From NCBI GenBank assembly GCA_024362935.1, contig JANCRA010000005.1, positions 22,032,235 through 22,096,234 on the forward strand: a DNA stretch of 64,000 nucleotides. The letters run 5' to 3'. Numbering within the stretch: the first letter of the stretch is position 1; every line of letters begins with the position of its first letter. The translations under genes were made by a program, and so were the position numbers. Source of the stretch: Setophaga petechia (lineage: Eukaryota > Chordata > Aves > Passeriformes > Parulidae). Shown one piece after another: positions 36,685 to 49,266 of this stretch. The notes beneath the pieces are model-generated. The model was not told the origin of the DNA and ran no database searches. It worked only from the letters and a program-made list of their open reading frames with translations.

Positions 36685-36729
36685 GAGCAGAAGCCACTTG
36701 GAGATACAGACAAGGATGTCTCTCAATAA

Positions 36730-39700
36730 GCTCTTGAGGGCTGGTGCTCTTTTTAGCTTAGGTGTCTTCCAGCAACATTTTTTCTCCCCAGTATTACAAA
36801 GATATTTTTACAGTCAAACCCTTCTCAGCCCTCACAGTGATAAAAAGGCAGTTTAGTTGGGATTATCTGCTGTTTGTTAGATTGCTGCATTTTACATTTT
36901 AAGAGGAGGTGTCAACACAGGAAGAAAGATTTACACAATAATTAAATAAATATGTAGAAAATGTACTTAAACTTCTATTTAGATACAAAAAATACCAAAA
37001 AAAGCATTCTGAAATGCAAAACAAAATGGTAGCTCCAGAGAGAAAAACATGGAGAGGAGAAAACACAGAAGGTAAAAGATAATTTTAAGAATAAAATCAC
37101 TATTTTATAGAAAAACACTAGTAATTAATGAAAATATTTATAAACATTATCTATTATGCATTAAAAAGCACTGCAGGAATTTTCATGCCAACTACTGTAT
37201 AGTGAATGCATTGCAAGCCCTTGTATGATTTATATGCTTCCAGTATTTTGTTTGATTTTCAAGATTCTTGTTTCACATGCTTAAGAATCAGACATTGCAG
37301 TCATGTCCTCTATCAAACTATCCTTATACTCTGCAAAAGGTCAGGAAGTGAATAATTTTTAAAATTAGTAAACAGAAAAAAAATTTAACTTTATCATAAA
37401 TAGCCTCAGCTTGAATGAAAACAAAATTAAAGCTTTTAAATTTATTCCATGTCTTCTAGTCCTCATTATTGCAAATGTATTTGATTTCATTACCCAAAAC
37501 ACATAAAAGTATTTTCTTCTAGAATGAGTAAATGCTTCTTTTCCAGATATAAAGATATAAAACTCTCTTGCTTATCTCAGTTAAAAAGAGGGTTAAAAGC
37601 AAAGCCGCTTGTTGAAGTTGCTGTATCAAGCAACACAGAAGATTCACTCCTCATATGGTTAGCTCTGAAAAAATCTGCTCTCAGAATGGTCTTTGAGGCA
37701 ATAACTCTTGTCTTCCCTTCCTTCCCTCTCTGAGCTTCAACCAGGCACCTGTCGGGGGTCAAACATCTGTCCTGTTGATCAAAGACTTCCTTGAGTTTTT
37801 ACGTATTGAAATATATACTCTTGCACTTCTATGTATGCCCTATGTATTGCATTGATGAACTTGACTTCAGGTTTAAAGCTACACATAATATCTAAAAGCT
37901 AAACTAAGCTTAGCTAAACTAAGGTCTGAAAAAAATCTAACTAATTAATGAACAAAAAGTTCTGAAACTAAGGTCTGAAAAAAACCTAACTAACTTACGA
38001 ACAAAATCTGGAATAAAAATCTATTTGTTTGTTCCTGTGTCATGAGATATCTATATTAATTGTGTGTGCTTGTTTTTAAAAGAGCATTAAAGTGTCCATG
38101 ATGAATTACACAAAAAGCTGAAGTTTAATTAACAAAACTAGAAACACAATTGCTAGACCAGTTTGGAAATGGTCATTCAATGATCCAAACCTGTAAGACT
38201 GAGATAAATTACTTGTGGAAACATTTTCCTCTTGGAAAATCACAGATGAGACTAAATGAGATGTTTTATATATATAGTAGCCAACAGTCATAGGTGCATT
38301 TCATTTTGAAAGACCCATCTGTCTTGCAGCCCAAACAGTTTTTGACACCACAGAATGATTGCTGCATTTCGCATTATATGAAAAGGTAGTAAGAGCTGAT
38401 ATATGCCAGGGTTCTAAACATCAGAGCTCCATTTTACTACACCGAGCATTTATTCTAAGGAACTAGGTTAAAGAAAAAAGAAAAAAAAAAGAAAGAAAGG
38501 CTAGATTAATAATTTATAGTCATTGCCCTAAAAAACATGATCAAAATTTGATTTCAAGATTCTGAGTTTCAAGACTCCTAGAAGGATCACCTGATCCATA
38601 AATTCAAGCAGTTGCTTTTTTGTTCATAGAAAAGTAAACAGAATGCATGCATGGGATTTATCATTTCATCACATTTTAATTGACTATAAAGCTACAAATA
38701 TGAAGGGAACTCCGCCTGGGTACTTGTTGGAGCCTGATTCAGCATGCATCCTAAAGCTAACTGTGTGTGGCAATCCACAGTCTGTAAGGTTTAAATTAAT
38801 AATCTAGTGTAAAGTAACACCATCAAAGAAAAGAGTTAATTGTTTTCCTATTTGGAGTATGACACTGAGATGCCACAGGAGCTCAAAGTGATTGTTACCA
38901 TCATTGGGAAGTGTGGACTTTACACAGGATTAAACAGGGATTAGTGTGCTTATTCTTTAATAAGGAGCTACCAGCAGTATGTTCAGTCACAGTCACAATT
39001 GCCTTCCTTATCAAAGCACCAACAATGACTTTATCTACAGTATAAACACAGAGTTATTTCTGAGATTCAGGTTATGCCTCTGAGCAGACACTGATTGGAC
39101 CCTCTGCATTCTGCAGCAGACAGAAGAACATTAGCTACAATTTCCCCCAAAGGATCGCTTACATGACCCTGAAAGGCAAACAGAAGATATATTTTTCCTT
39201 TAAATGATTCATAAAATTCCACTACAGATGATTTTAGCCCATTGCATCCACATAGGAAAGAATTTTCTACTGGATATAGAAAATGGATGTGTTTCAGACA
39301 AAATAATCACATTTTCTTTGTAAAAATGGGTATCTCTCAAATGATTGCATGGTTTCAAAAGACTCCAAGATGCAGCATAAGGAGTAATTTCTGCTACTGG
39401 TCAGCTTGCTGCAGGACTAAAGTCAAGGTCTCACTACCCTTCCGCCCTTCTATGGCTTTTTAGGCTTCAGTTTGCCTCAGTATCATCAGTATTCCCAAGG
39501 ATTGCTGACAAAATGACAGTTGTTTGCTCCTTTTGGTCCCCATGCCGGCAATTGAGGGAACTGATCGAAACAGTTTGGACTGGAGAGTACAATTACCTGG
39601 GTCTTTTTGCTGTTTCTAGTGGTTGTTGAAACAATAGTTTTCCTTTGAAATTGTTGCTTGCAGGTGCTAAGGAAAACTAACAAAGCAGATCTGCCTTCTT

Positions 39701-40185
39701 AGCATTCTGACTTTACAACAATGTTATGGAAGGGCTTCAATCTTCATAGACAAACAGAATAGATAAAGATGAATTTTCATATTTCATGTAATCCAAACCA
39801 ATGTAATCTGCTACAGCTCAGCATGTCATGGTAAAATGTAACACAGCAAGTTATAAAAGAAGGCAGATACAACATCAGTTTTTCACACTCCTAATGAACA
39901 GTGTGAATTCGTTGCCTTCAGAATAACAGATGATTTAATTGAATCTGTATAATCTAATGCAATCAATCTCATTTAGCTAAATGTCACACAGCCCTTTTTA
40001 CCAAGAGGCAGTTTATGTACACACACGAAGGAGCAGAACTAATTTCTGAAACCTTTACTAATGTGAGATCAGTTTTTATGAGTTGCCCAGAAAAAGCATG
40101 CACATCTATTTAGTTTCTAACTTAACTGCTAAAAACACTTCCTTCAAGAAACATTCAAAAGGTTATGGTCTAGCAGCAAAACTCC
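36730..40185. other. AT-rich non-coding stretch, possible enhancer block near 38.6-39.1 kb
   Basis: No gene is seen. It includes the tandem duplication at 37918-38006 and an A-rich run at 38470-38500. The part 38690-39060 (TTTAAATTAATAATC, GGATTAAACAGGGATTAG and AGAGTTAATTG words) is repeat-free and homeodomain-site-rich, suggesting a regulatory element. That is inference. Confidence 0.4.
37918..38006 (+). repeat. Tandem duplication, two 40-bp units with 49-bp period
   Basis: Units at 37918-37957 and 37967-38006 both start ACTAAGGTCTGAAAAAAA and differ at about 4 of 40 positions. A 9-nt spacer (agttctgaa) lies between. The palindrome CTAAGCTTAG sits just upstream. Confidence 0.9.
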
Positions 40186-40565
40186 AAGGAATTATGGTCT
40201 GTTCAGCCAAGAGGAGAGGAGACTGAGTGCAGACCTCATTGCAGTCGACAACTTCCTCATGAGGTGAAAAAGAGGGGCAGACACTGATGTCATCTCTGTG
40301 GTGACTAGTGGCAGGACCTGAGGGAACGGCCTGAAGTTGTGTCAGGGAAGGTTTAGGTTGGATATTAAAGAAAGGTTCTTCACCCAGAGGGTGGAGAGGC
40401 ACTGGACCAGCCTCCCCAGGGAAGTGGCCACAGGACTAAGCCTGACAGAGCTCAAGCAACATTTGGACAATGCTCTCAGGCACGTGGTGTGACCCTTGGA
40501 GATGGTGCTGTGTGGGATTAAGCATTAGACTTGATGATCTTTATGGGTCTCTTCTAACTCAACAT
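40186..40565 (+). mobile_element. CR1 LINE 3' fragment
   Basis: This closely follows the avian CR1 3' region: CTGTTCAGCCAAGAGGAGAG, GGTTGGATATTAAAGAAAGG, TTCTTCACCCAGAGGGTGG, GGCACTGGACCAGCCTCCCC, a GAGCTCAAGCAACATTTGG block, and finally GACTTGATGATCTTTATGGG and CTAACTCAACAT. CR1 is mobilised by target-primed reverse transcription; copies are 5'-truncated, as here. The terminal ATTCT-type repeat is missing or replaced by an A-rich run. Only non-coding 3' sequence remains, so the copy is inactive. Confidence 0.93.
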
Positions 40566-43500
40566 AAAAAAAACCAAAAGAAAAAAAGCAAACCCCTTTA
40601 CTCACTATACTCTACCTAAGTTTCAAGCAAAGCAACAGGTAGGACAGAATATACTTCAAAGGCACTTTTTCCCCCCCAGTGAGTAAATTTTCATTTTTCA
40701 GGGGACAAGCAGCTTTTAGTTCTGGTATATAGATAAATTTTCTGTCAGATATTTCATCTTGCAACACTCTATGGGAGGTCATGACTATGGCCAAGCATTC
40801 AGTACTGGCAGGTCAAATCCAGCTGGTTTCCCTAACCAGCTCTCACATCAGCAGTGTTTGCAGTGTCTCCTGTCTGTAGAGAAGTGCAGGGCCTGGAGAG
40901 CAGCCCCTCCCCTGGCCCTTGTCCTGGGGCTCCAGCCTGCTCAGCTGCCAGCAATGCCCACACTCATTGCTAAACCTTTGTCAAATGACACACGGCAGGG
41001 TAGCATGTGGAGGGCTCTGTCCAGGCACACAGCTTTGTGGCCAAGGCTCTCTTGTGCCCTTCACAGGGACAAGCAACCTTTTGATACTGCCATGAAGTGA
41101 TGGGCCTTGCAAATTTTTCCTTTGCTGTGCCACATTTATTATAAGATGCCAGTGGCTGAGCGTTTGGCAAAGCAAAAGCCTAGCTAATGATACTTTTGTT
41201 GCCTTTGGTTATCCTGCAAAAACAACAAAAGGAGTGTTTCTTTGCTGTATTTTCCTGCAAAATAGAATTTGCAGGATGGTAAAACATGAACCTATTAGCT
41301 GTGTTAGTGCACCCAAAGAATTCCATTGATTCATGATAGTTTTAATAGTCATACAGTTTTAGCTGGAAATTATTCCTATCAGAAAGATGTGAAGTAAAAG
41401 AAAATCCTTCAAAAAGAAGTGCCTCATGGGCTTAAATTTCTGGTTTCAAGAGCTAGATAGAATGAAATATCTGAAGGCACCTAAATCAATTTTGCTTTAA
41501 ATATATAAAACCTACATTTATGTAGCCTTAAATGCAGTAAAGTGCTTAAGTATGTTTTCAAAAGAGATCTTGGAACCTAAATCTCATTATGGGAGAGAGT
41601 CGTTTTTGAAAATAAAACACAAGATCCTTAAATCACTCTGTCATTTTGAAAATAAATATGAGATTGTAAGTGATCCCAGTGGCCTTAAAGCTCAGTCTAG
41701 ATAATTATACCAATAGCTGCATTTTACAATTCTGCCTAATTAATTGTCACTTGGTGTCAATGCATAAGGAAGAACAAAACTCACAAAAAAAATCTTTTCT
41801 GACCTATACCTTACTTAAAAGTTCTTTCATTTTCCAACCCCTACTTACTTTTTGAAATTTAACAGGCTCAGAGACCAAGAAAGTAGGGGAATAAGTGATC
41901 AAAAGATGCTGATTTATGATCTAAAGCATTTGAACATTTTTAAGACCTTCAAGAGTACAATTTAACACGTCCCCAGGTGACTTTAGTTTACACAGCCAAC
42001 CCTTACAGCACAGATAATCTAGGCAGACGTTGTCTTTGGCAGCATTACAGGACTGCATTTCACAAAACTGGCCTGTTTGTTAACTGGTTTTCACTGTTTC
42101 AGACAGCCACTCATGCATTATTTATGGCATCAGGCATTGCGATATGTTTTCTTTCACCTTCTATTTGATTACAGAAATGTAATTGTGGCTAGCAGAAAAG
42201 CAATGGAAATACTGCAAATACAGATCCAGTTCTCCTTTGTGTCTCTTACCCTTTTTTTCATGGTGCATAGGAATATTTGGTTTTGGGGCTTGCTTGGGTT
42301 TCTTTTTGACCTGATTCACTATTAAAAGTATAAGCATACAATATGGGATTCTCTGAAAGAGCTTCTGAAACTCTGAGTGGTAACCAGCTAACTGAACGGG
42401 CTATTAATCTCTGGAATGCTGAAATCCAGAATGCCTGCCCTGCAAGCATCCCCTTATTTGCAGTTCACAGGTTAGGTTACCTGAATAAAACATCTGGGAT
42501 CCACTTTTTTTTTTTACAGTCATTTATACTCCCTCCTGCTCCCATGCCTGGCCCTGCCATTAAGAGCCAAAAAATATACATGAAGGAAAAGATGCTGGCA
42601 CTAATCTGAGAAACACATAAGCACTATTAACACAAACAGAAGGAGCACTTTAACAGGCTATCAGCAGAACTACTTATCCATTTTTATCTACTTAGCCATT
42701 TTTCGAGGGTAAACTGCATGAGGCAGTGTGTATGTGTGTGAAAACTGAGTAAATTTGGGTTGATTCATCACTTGTCCTACTTTGCAGATCAATCAGTTAA
42801 TAATTTCATTGACCTGGAGGATCATTTGGAGCAATATATTTAATTCAGTCATGCATTTAGTTTAATTAAGGTTTGAAGTTACAGTGCTCTGCTGGCAAAA
42901 ATATATTGAATCTGTTTTCTTTCTGCTTTTCATTCATCACATGAACTTCCTCTAGTGCATATAATTCATAAAGGATCTTTTATTTTAATTTGTCTAATTT
43001 GTCCACTTCTGTGAAATTCTACACCTTTCTTTGGAATAAAAACCACCTGAAAATCTTTTTGTATCATTTGGTGAATGTGCTGCAAGTGTTAGGTCTCTTG
43101 GACACTTCAGCAAACCAACAATTAACATCAACATGTCCTTCAGCTGCTCTTGAAACTGAGAGTAACAAGTTTATGTTCAATGAATACACATGGCACTCCG
43201 GAAGCTGTCAGAGCTGAATTTAGTCCCACAGATGATGTTAGAACATTTGGAGATGCTTTGCTTTATTGTTTTCCTAAGCACTATCTCTTTCTTTCCTTGT
43301 GCAACTGACTCTGATGTTTCAAACCCTGCAAGTTTGCTACAGGGTGACAGTTGTGTCCATCTTGTGCACTGCACTAAGTGTCTGCAGTGACTCTTAACCT
43401 GGCCTAAGAGCCTCTCCGTGTGTGCCTGTGCCAGCCTCCACAAGCATCAGAAAAGCTGGATTTACACCATATTTCCCTGACTGTGGCTATCAAAGGTTCA

Positions 43501-46500
43501 TCATCACCTTTATGAGATACACCTTAATTCAATGGGACAGCACATTAAGATTTTCCTCTGCTTTTTGTTTCCATGTAAGTGGCCAGCCCCTTCTTTTGGG
43601 TAAGCCGCTTGGCTTGGGGATCCAAAAATGATCCTGTCACCCATGAATGGTTTTTACTACTTATGCTAGGGTCATTTCAACCTCTGAATTGCATTTTGTT
43701 AAGTAATATGTTTTCAGAACAGTGAATAGCTGGGATGCATGTAAGTTCCCTGTTTTCAAGAAGATCAGCTACCTGCAAAAGCAGGAGTGTTCAGGAGGCA
43801 GAGTTAGTTGGACAGCCATTTCACTCTCATGTTTTTCCTCAGTGTATTGACTTAAAAATCTAGTAACTAGATCTCTTTTGTTATTAAGATACAATTACCC
43901 ATCTGGGACTTACAGCCAGAGAATTTGGAAATTCATTTGCTCTGAATTAAGGTTTTACTTCAGCAGCTATGGTTTCAACCAGCAAATTGGTTAACGGTTC
44001 TGTAGGCAGACCCAGGACTCTGACAAGGCCCAATACACATATCCATCATTCATGTGCTGTGATTGAAAACATTTTTTGTTCTGGCAGTATGAAACACAGC
44101 ACACATGATTTGATTATGCTACTCAGCCTACTTTCATTCTTTTCTATATTTTACTCGAAGAGGCTGTTCTAACAGTCTTGTTTTCTCAGCTCTTGTGAGG
44201 GTGACAGCATAAGGGACTGGTCACATGTAACTTTGGATGCCCGTATAATGAAGCCTGCCATCACTTTTATTCTTCACTTCGATTTTATTAGGTACATGAG
44301 GAAATCTCCATCATAATCAGCCCCATTGTATTACATAATGACATTCCTATTGTTTTCAGGGCGTTACCTGAGAAATCTCAGAAAATTAATTGCCAGCTGG
44401 AGAAAACAGTTGCAAAATAAGTTCACCCAAATGTTAGTGTCTTTGCTGTTCATTGCTAAGGTATAAATTTTACCAAAGAACAGACACATCTGATACCAGT
44501 ATTTTGGTTTCAGAAGGATGAAGTTGAAGATACACAGGTCTTCTGGGAGAGCATATCCTTGAAAAGTCCATTTGCTGTTTGAACATTATTTGCCCCAATT
44601 TGGAGAAGGGCTGGGCAGCACATAATTCATGCTCTGGCTGTCACGGCACACAGGGAACATGACTTTCTCTGTGATTATTAACTTTCCCCTTCACTCTTGT
44701 ATTTGTATTTTTATTTTACTAGTCTGGAAAATGATCAGAGGACAGAGATCATGATTGAAAAGTATTTTACTCTGTGTGGATGCACAGGTAAAAGATATGC
44801 AGGGGGGTTTTTCCCTTTGTAAATTGTGCAAACCCATACTTTCCAATTTTGCAGTCTGCTCCATGAAAAACTATACTGGGTCTGCATTAATTCTGTCCAT
44901 GAATATCTGAAAAAGCACCAAATATGTTACTTTACTAGCTTTTCCCCTTTTCACCTTAGTCTTGTTTTTTCTATTTCTACGATGCTTTACCTTCTACTTG
45001 AGCTGGATGTTTCCCTCTTTACAGAAAAAAACTTCTTCCTTTATGTTTTGTCACATGCACTTCAAATAAGCCTCTTACTGTCCAATAGCAGAAAGATACT
45101 TGAAACAAAAAGATCTGTCTGGAGCACCTGGAGGAACATAGGCCTGTCCCCCAGCCATGGGCCTCTGTGGCAAAGAGCCCCTCTCACACAGGGAATAAAT
45201 ACAACGTCATTTTTTTGTTCTCTATTTAATGACCCTACATCTTCTTACTTTGTCTCACTTTGAGTTTGTTCTTGTTAAGGGCCTGATCCATCAAAGCACT
45301 TAACCTCATGGTTGTGGGCTGTAAACCCACCAGGGTAAGTACCTTGACTTTTTATAACCCTGTAAAGTGTGTAAAGTGTGTACCTATGGCTCTATAAAAG
45401 ATGGGTTCAAATGATGTCTGTGATAAGAGCCAACCTTTTCTGTTCAGCACTTTTTCTCCTCTGCAACACAAGAGGTTTCTGCAGTTTGTGTTGCATATAT
45501 TTCAAACAAGGATGGTTTTGACAAATTGACTGTTTCTTTTTTAGTTCTGTCTTTTTTGCACTTGTCTAAAAGAGCAACTACACCTAATAAATTTTCAAGA
45601 CATTCTTGTTTATCTGTATTCTTCAAAAAACTGCTCAGATTCTGTTAGACACCCTGAAGGATTACCTAATACTTAAATTTTTTTAGTTCAGCTTTTAAAA
45701 ACACTTAAACCAAATAAGAAAACAGGACTATCATAGCAGGCTTTTCCTGCAGACACCACCAAGGGTAAATTTTAAGTTAAATCCTGTTCTGAGAACTGAA
45801 TTTGGTCCAGTGAAAAAATTTAATTTCTGTAAGCACTGAAAATAAAAAGTAATTAAACCCCTGCATATACCTTGTGTACTATAAATACATTAATAAAATA
45901 GGCAAAGGAAATCAACTCCTAAATTATTAGCAGTAGTAAAATGTTGAATATTGAAACACAGTTTAATTCATTAATTTATAATTTTTATCAGGCTAAAATA
46001 GGCCTCTAGGAGCAATTTAGGCATAGCAATAACGCAATGGTTCAGTATAGTCAGCAGTTAGATACACAGCTGGTTCAGCACCCACTGAGAGTCAAGCTCA
46101 ACTTTCAAGAAACTAATGTATCTCTAAGTTAGGATATATAAAGTGTAAACCTCCAACTCCAAAATGAATTTAGACTATCTGATTTGGATATACTTTAGAG
46201 AAAACAGGCTAAGCCCAAGGCAAAATATAACAAATAGATGTCATATATTAATAGCAGAGACAAGTGGAAATCTTTTAGCCTATGCATTAGATTGTGCATC
46301 TGCAAAAGCAAGATGGGTAGGCATTTCAAAGCTGAGCCTTTTAGAGGGAGGTTTTTGCTGAGCATTTCTTTATATGATAAAGTATTCTCAATTCATCTGC
46401 TGTACAGGACAGCTGACACTCCTCACAATCATCACTTAGGTGACACCAATCTGCTAGAGAAATTCCCAAACTGTAGTGCAGTCCCAATCTGCTGGGAAAT

Positions 46501-46825
46501 TCAGCGACCTTTCTCAGTTCTTGTCTTCAACTACAAGGAGCATGCATGGCTGAGGAAAATGCCTGAAACATTGTGCATTCATCCAACATTCTGCTGCTTT
46601 TCCCATCCCAAAGCTCTTGAAGCAATACTTCTTTTCTGGAGCAGCACTTGAAACTACAGAGTGGAGTGACCTGCTCCTGTTATACTCAAAGGCCAATCAT
46701 CTTTTAGAAGATTTCCAATGTCAATGCAAGGGAAAAGGGAGTGGATCAGATATCTTCATAATCTCCTTAGAAAAGCTGTAGCTTGAGGTAGTACAAGTGA
46801 CCAGTTTGGGAGTGTTTCCTCCAGA
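40566..46825. other. AT-rich non-coding stretch, no gene seen
   Basis: No coding region is supported. The 145-codon plus frame at 44826-45263 is hydrophobic and T-rich with no domain. A frame at 42343-42609 and an acceptor-like site near 44360 with 19 open codons were considered and left out. The segment 40850-41100 is GC-raised without a recognised element. Confidence 0.6.
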
Positions 46826-47012
46826 AACAGGATCACGAGATAATGAAGGGGACCTCAGGAGGTCTCTAACGCAAACTTCTTAAAGCCAGATGAGCTCTGA
46901 GGTCAGAACAAATTACTCAGGGCTGGTTTTGAAAGCTCTGTGGATTGAACCTACACAGGGTCTGCCCAGCCTCTCCACTGCTTGACTGTACTGATGCCAT
47001 GTGCTTCCAGAG
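46826..47012 (-). mobile_element. CR1 LINE 3'-end fragment
   Basis: Plus-strand order GGGGACCTCAGGAGGTCTCT, TTACTCAGGGCTGGTTTTGA, then GGGTCTGCCCAGCCTCTCCACTG-type words is the reverse complement of a common CR1 3' end (ggagacctcaggaggtcatc, tgctcagggcc, ggttttgaa). The element is therefore on the minus strand. It is diverged and truncated, with no coding capacity. Confidence 0.75.
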
Positions 47013-47594
47013 CATTGCAGAGAAAAGGACTAGGCAAAAAGTCCAATTTCCCAAATTGCTTCCAAACCACACCCAGAAAAGGACAGCTCTGGCTACTCCA
47101 CATTCTGTATTTTATTTCCATGGAACAAAGGGAACATCTGCTCAGATTGGGAATAAAACAATGAACTATGGCTTTCAGGAGAGGCAGTCTCAACCCTTAA
47201 ACAAACTTTCTTACTGCAAATTAATATAGAGCATTTCTTTTTAACCAGGAGAGACAGAAAGAGTTGTTTCCAATCAACTTTCAATTCTAAGGTCACCACT
47301 TGAGAGTTGAAGCACAAAGGTACTGACTTAGGCCTTAATTCAATCTGATCTAAAAAGCATCTGCTTCCAGTGAAGAAAGCAGAGCAGTTTCCTGGACATG
47401 AGCTGAACTCCTGCAGAATCTGCTGAGGGGCACCCCATTTCATGGGTGGAACAGTCTTGTGGCCATTGCTCCTGCGTCCATCGCAGGGAAACAGTGAGAA
47501 TATAAATGTGTGCAGGTTTTAGATGGGATAAGATTACTTCACAGTAGCTGCTGTGGGCTGTGGTTTGCATTTGTGCTGAAAAAGGTGATGATAA
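47013..47594. other. Non-coding stretch, no gene seen
   Basis: Overlapping frames on both strands (46945-47229 plus, 47093-47443 minus) without domains. No further repeat is recognised. Confidence 0.55.
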
Positions 47595-47766
47595 CCCAGG
47601 GATGTTGTAGTCACTGCTGAGCAGGTCTTACACAGAGCCAAGGTCTTTTTGACCTCTCACCCCCCACCATCCCAGTAGGCTGGAGGTGCACAAGAAGTTG
47701 GGGACACGGCCAGGACACTGGAGCACAGCTGACCCAAGGGATATCCCAGAGCAAATGGTGTTATGC
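47595..47766 (+). mobile_element. Avian interspersed repeat fragment (LTR- or CR1-type, family uncertain)
   Basis: GCCAAGGTCTTTTTGACCTC, AGGCTGGAGGTGCACAAGAA, GTTGGGGACACGGCCAGGAC and ACAGCTGACCCAAGGGATAT follow the order of a widespread bird repeat that I remember as gccaaggacttttctgc, tgcacaagaag, ggacacagccaggacagctg, acccaaactg and gggatattcc. I am sure it is interspersed rather than unique, less sure whether the family is an LTR or a LINE. The fragment is truncated and non-coding. Confidence 0.6.
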
Positions 47767-48714
47767 TTACCATGTTTCTTATAAACAAATATTTTAAAGA
47801 TTTATTCTTTCAACAAATGCTTTTAATTCAAGCTTTATTAACTGGTTTTCTATCTTATGCTGCCTACCAGTCAGCTGTCTTTCTACTACAGGTTTATTAC
47901 TCATGGCCCAAAGACAGGAAAATTGAATACCAAATGGCATTAAATACTAAGTCATATTAAACTCATTCTAAACCAAAAATCTCATAAAATATGTTATTTC
48001 CTCATGGAAAAGAAACCATTAAATTGACTTCTGACATGTTGTAAGATGTCAATAAGTTATTTACTAACCTAAATACCCATTGCACACAAGAGAGACTTGT
48101 TTATTTGGAGAGGTTTCAAAATTTATTTTTCAACAGGAAATATAATAAAGCCTGAGAAGGGCAATCAAGAAATCTGTGAAACCCTGTTTCACTGTTTCCA
48201 TAGTAACCTCCTTACTAAGATAATAGCCTTGGTTAGGGACAATCCTAAAACCAAATATATTGTAAAAATTTCTCTGCTATAATGAATTCACTCTCATAGT
48301 TTGGCTTTTTGAGTTGCTTTCACAAATATCTTGTCCTTTTATTAGTTTCCTTGTTATCTTTAAGAGGCAAAATCTGAAACTAAATGTAGCAACCTGCCCA
48401 ATTCATTGCTCTCAGCATTTTAAAAGGCATGTTTCAGGTACCATACATTTAATTAGGATTTAGCTATGTTGGCAGGGAAAATAAGGAAAACCAAAATCAA
48501 ATAGTAAAAGAATTGACTTGTGCATTTGCCCAGAAAATGACCAAAACCTTTTCAAGAATATTATATCCGAAATTCTGAGAATTAACACTAGCTGCAGAAT
48601 CCCTTGCCCAGCTCCTGGCTCCTAGCAGATCCACACCTCTCAGTTTTTCTAAAGGCTGCATCTAAGAAAAGGCAGAACCACATTTGCTTTGGTTCTGCAC
48701 AACCATAGAGAGAG
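47767..48714. other. AT-rich non-coding stretch, no gene seen
   Basis: No coding region is supported. It contains the X-box-like site at 48194-48207 and otherwise undistinguished AT-rich sequence. Confidence 0.6.
48194..48207 (+). promoter_or_regulatory. X-box (RFX) consensus match
   Basis: GTTTCCATAGTAAC fits every position of the 14-bp RFX consensus GTHNYYATRRNAAC. RFX factors control ciliary and other genes through such sites. No promoter is recognised nearby, so occupancy is unproven. Confidence 0.4.
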
Positions 48715-48895
48715 GGAGCCGGGCACTGCGGGGGCACGGGGGCAGCCCAGCCCCGGGGGCAGCCCAGGCGGAGGCTGGGCCGTGGGCTGGCAGAAGGGCT
48801 CTGTGGCACTGCTGGGGCAGGGGCTGCTGGCCCCGGGGGCTGGCATGGGCACCTGGGCTGTGGGCAGGCAGGGCAGACAGACCCAGCAGTGCCCT
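48715..48895 (+). other. GC-rich, G-run-rich patch
   Basis: An abrupt GC-rich segment in AT-rich DNA, with repeated GGGGGCAGCCCAG and GGGGCTGG-type words suggesting decayed minisatellite-like sequence. G-runs of 4-5 are frequent but the loops between them often exceed 7 nt, so only loose G-quadruplex potential is present. CpGs are mostly confined to the first 70 bp. Frames on both strands cross it and lack domains. Confidence 0.65.
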
Positions 48896-49218
48896 CATGG
48901 CCCTGACACACTGTGGGTTTTGGGAAAAAAGCTTTGAACTCTTAACTGAAGGGGGGAAAAGCTTTACCCTTGGAATATTTTGCCCCATCTAGAACTAAGA
49001 AACATGAGAAAGAATAAATCAAGATGATATTTTTATGGTCAGTAATATAGTCCTGCAGCATGAGTGCATTGGGGTAGGTACCAGGCAAACATGGAATGAC
49101 ATAAAGTCCTTGCTTGAACAGCTCATCCACTAAAGGCCCCAGTTCTGCACAAAATGCACATCCTTAACTTCAGTATCCTGAAGCAAGGATGTGACTAAAT
49201 GCTGCAAGTTTGGTTGCC

Positions 49219-49266
49219 TTTTTTTTTGTTTGTTTGGTTTTTTTGTTTTGTTTTTGGTTTTTTTTC
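49219..49266 (+). repeat. T/G low-complexity (TTTG-like) tract
   Basis: About 48 bp containing only T and G, built from T-runs with GTTT units, ending in TTTTTTTT before CCCTG. Confidence 0.85.

Noticed and set aside
36200..36697. Minus-strand frame of 165 codons
   Set aside because: No domain is recognised and it lies opposite two plus-strand frames in a locally GC-raised segment.
42343..42609. Frame beginning MGFSERASETLSGNQLTERAINLWNAEIQ, followed by a CAG|GTTAGG donor-like site
   Set aside because: The peptide looks plausible, but there is no acceptor, promoter or recognised family; left as unsupported.
44344..44420. Acceptor-like TTGTTTTCAG followed by ALPEKSQKINCQLEKTVAK and a stop
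   Set aside because: Nineteen codons with no homologue recognised; chance acceptors are common in AT-rich DNA.
44826..45263. Plus-strand frame of 145 codons with hydrophobic stretches
   Set aside because: Hydrophobicity follows from T-rich codons; no domain, and no splice or promoter context.
46780..46800. TTGAGGTAGTAC, resembling the let-7 5' sequence (tgaggtagtag)
   Set aside because: No matching passenger arm or hairpin nearby, and the match breaks after the seed.
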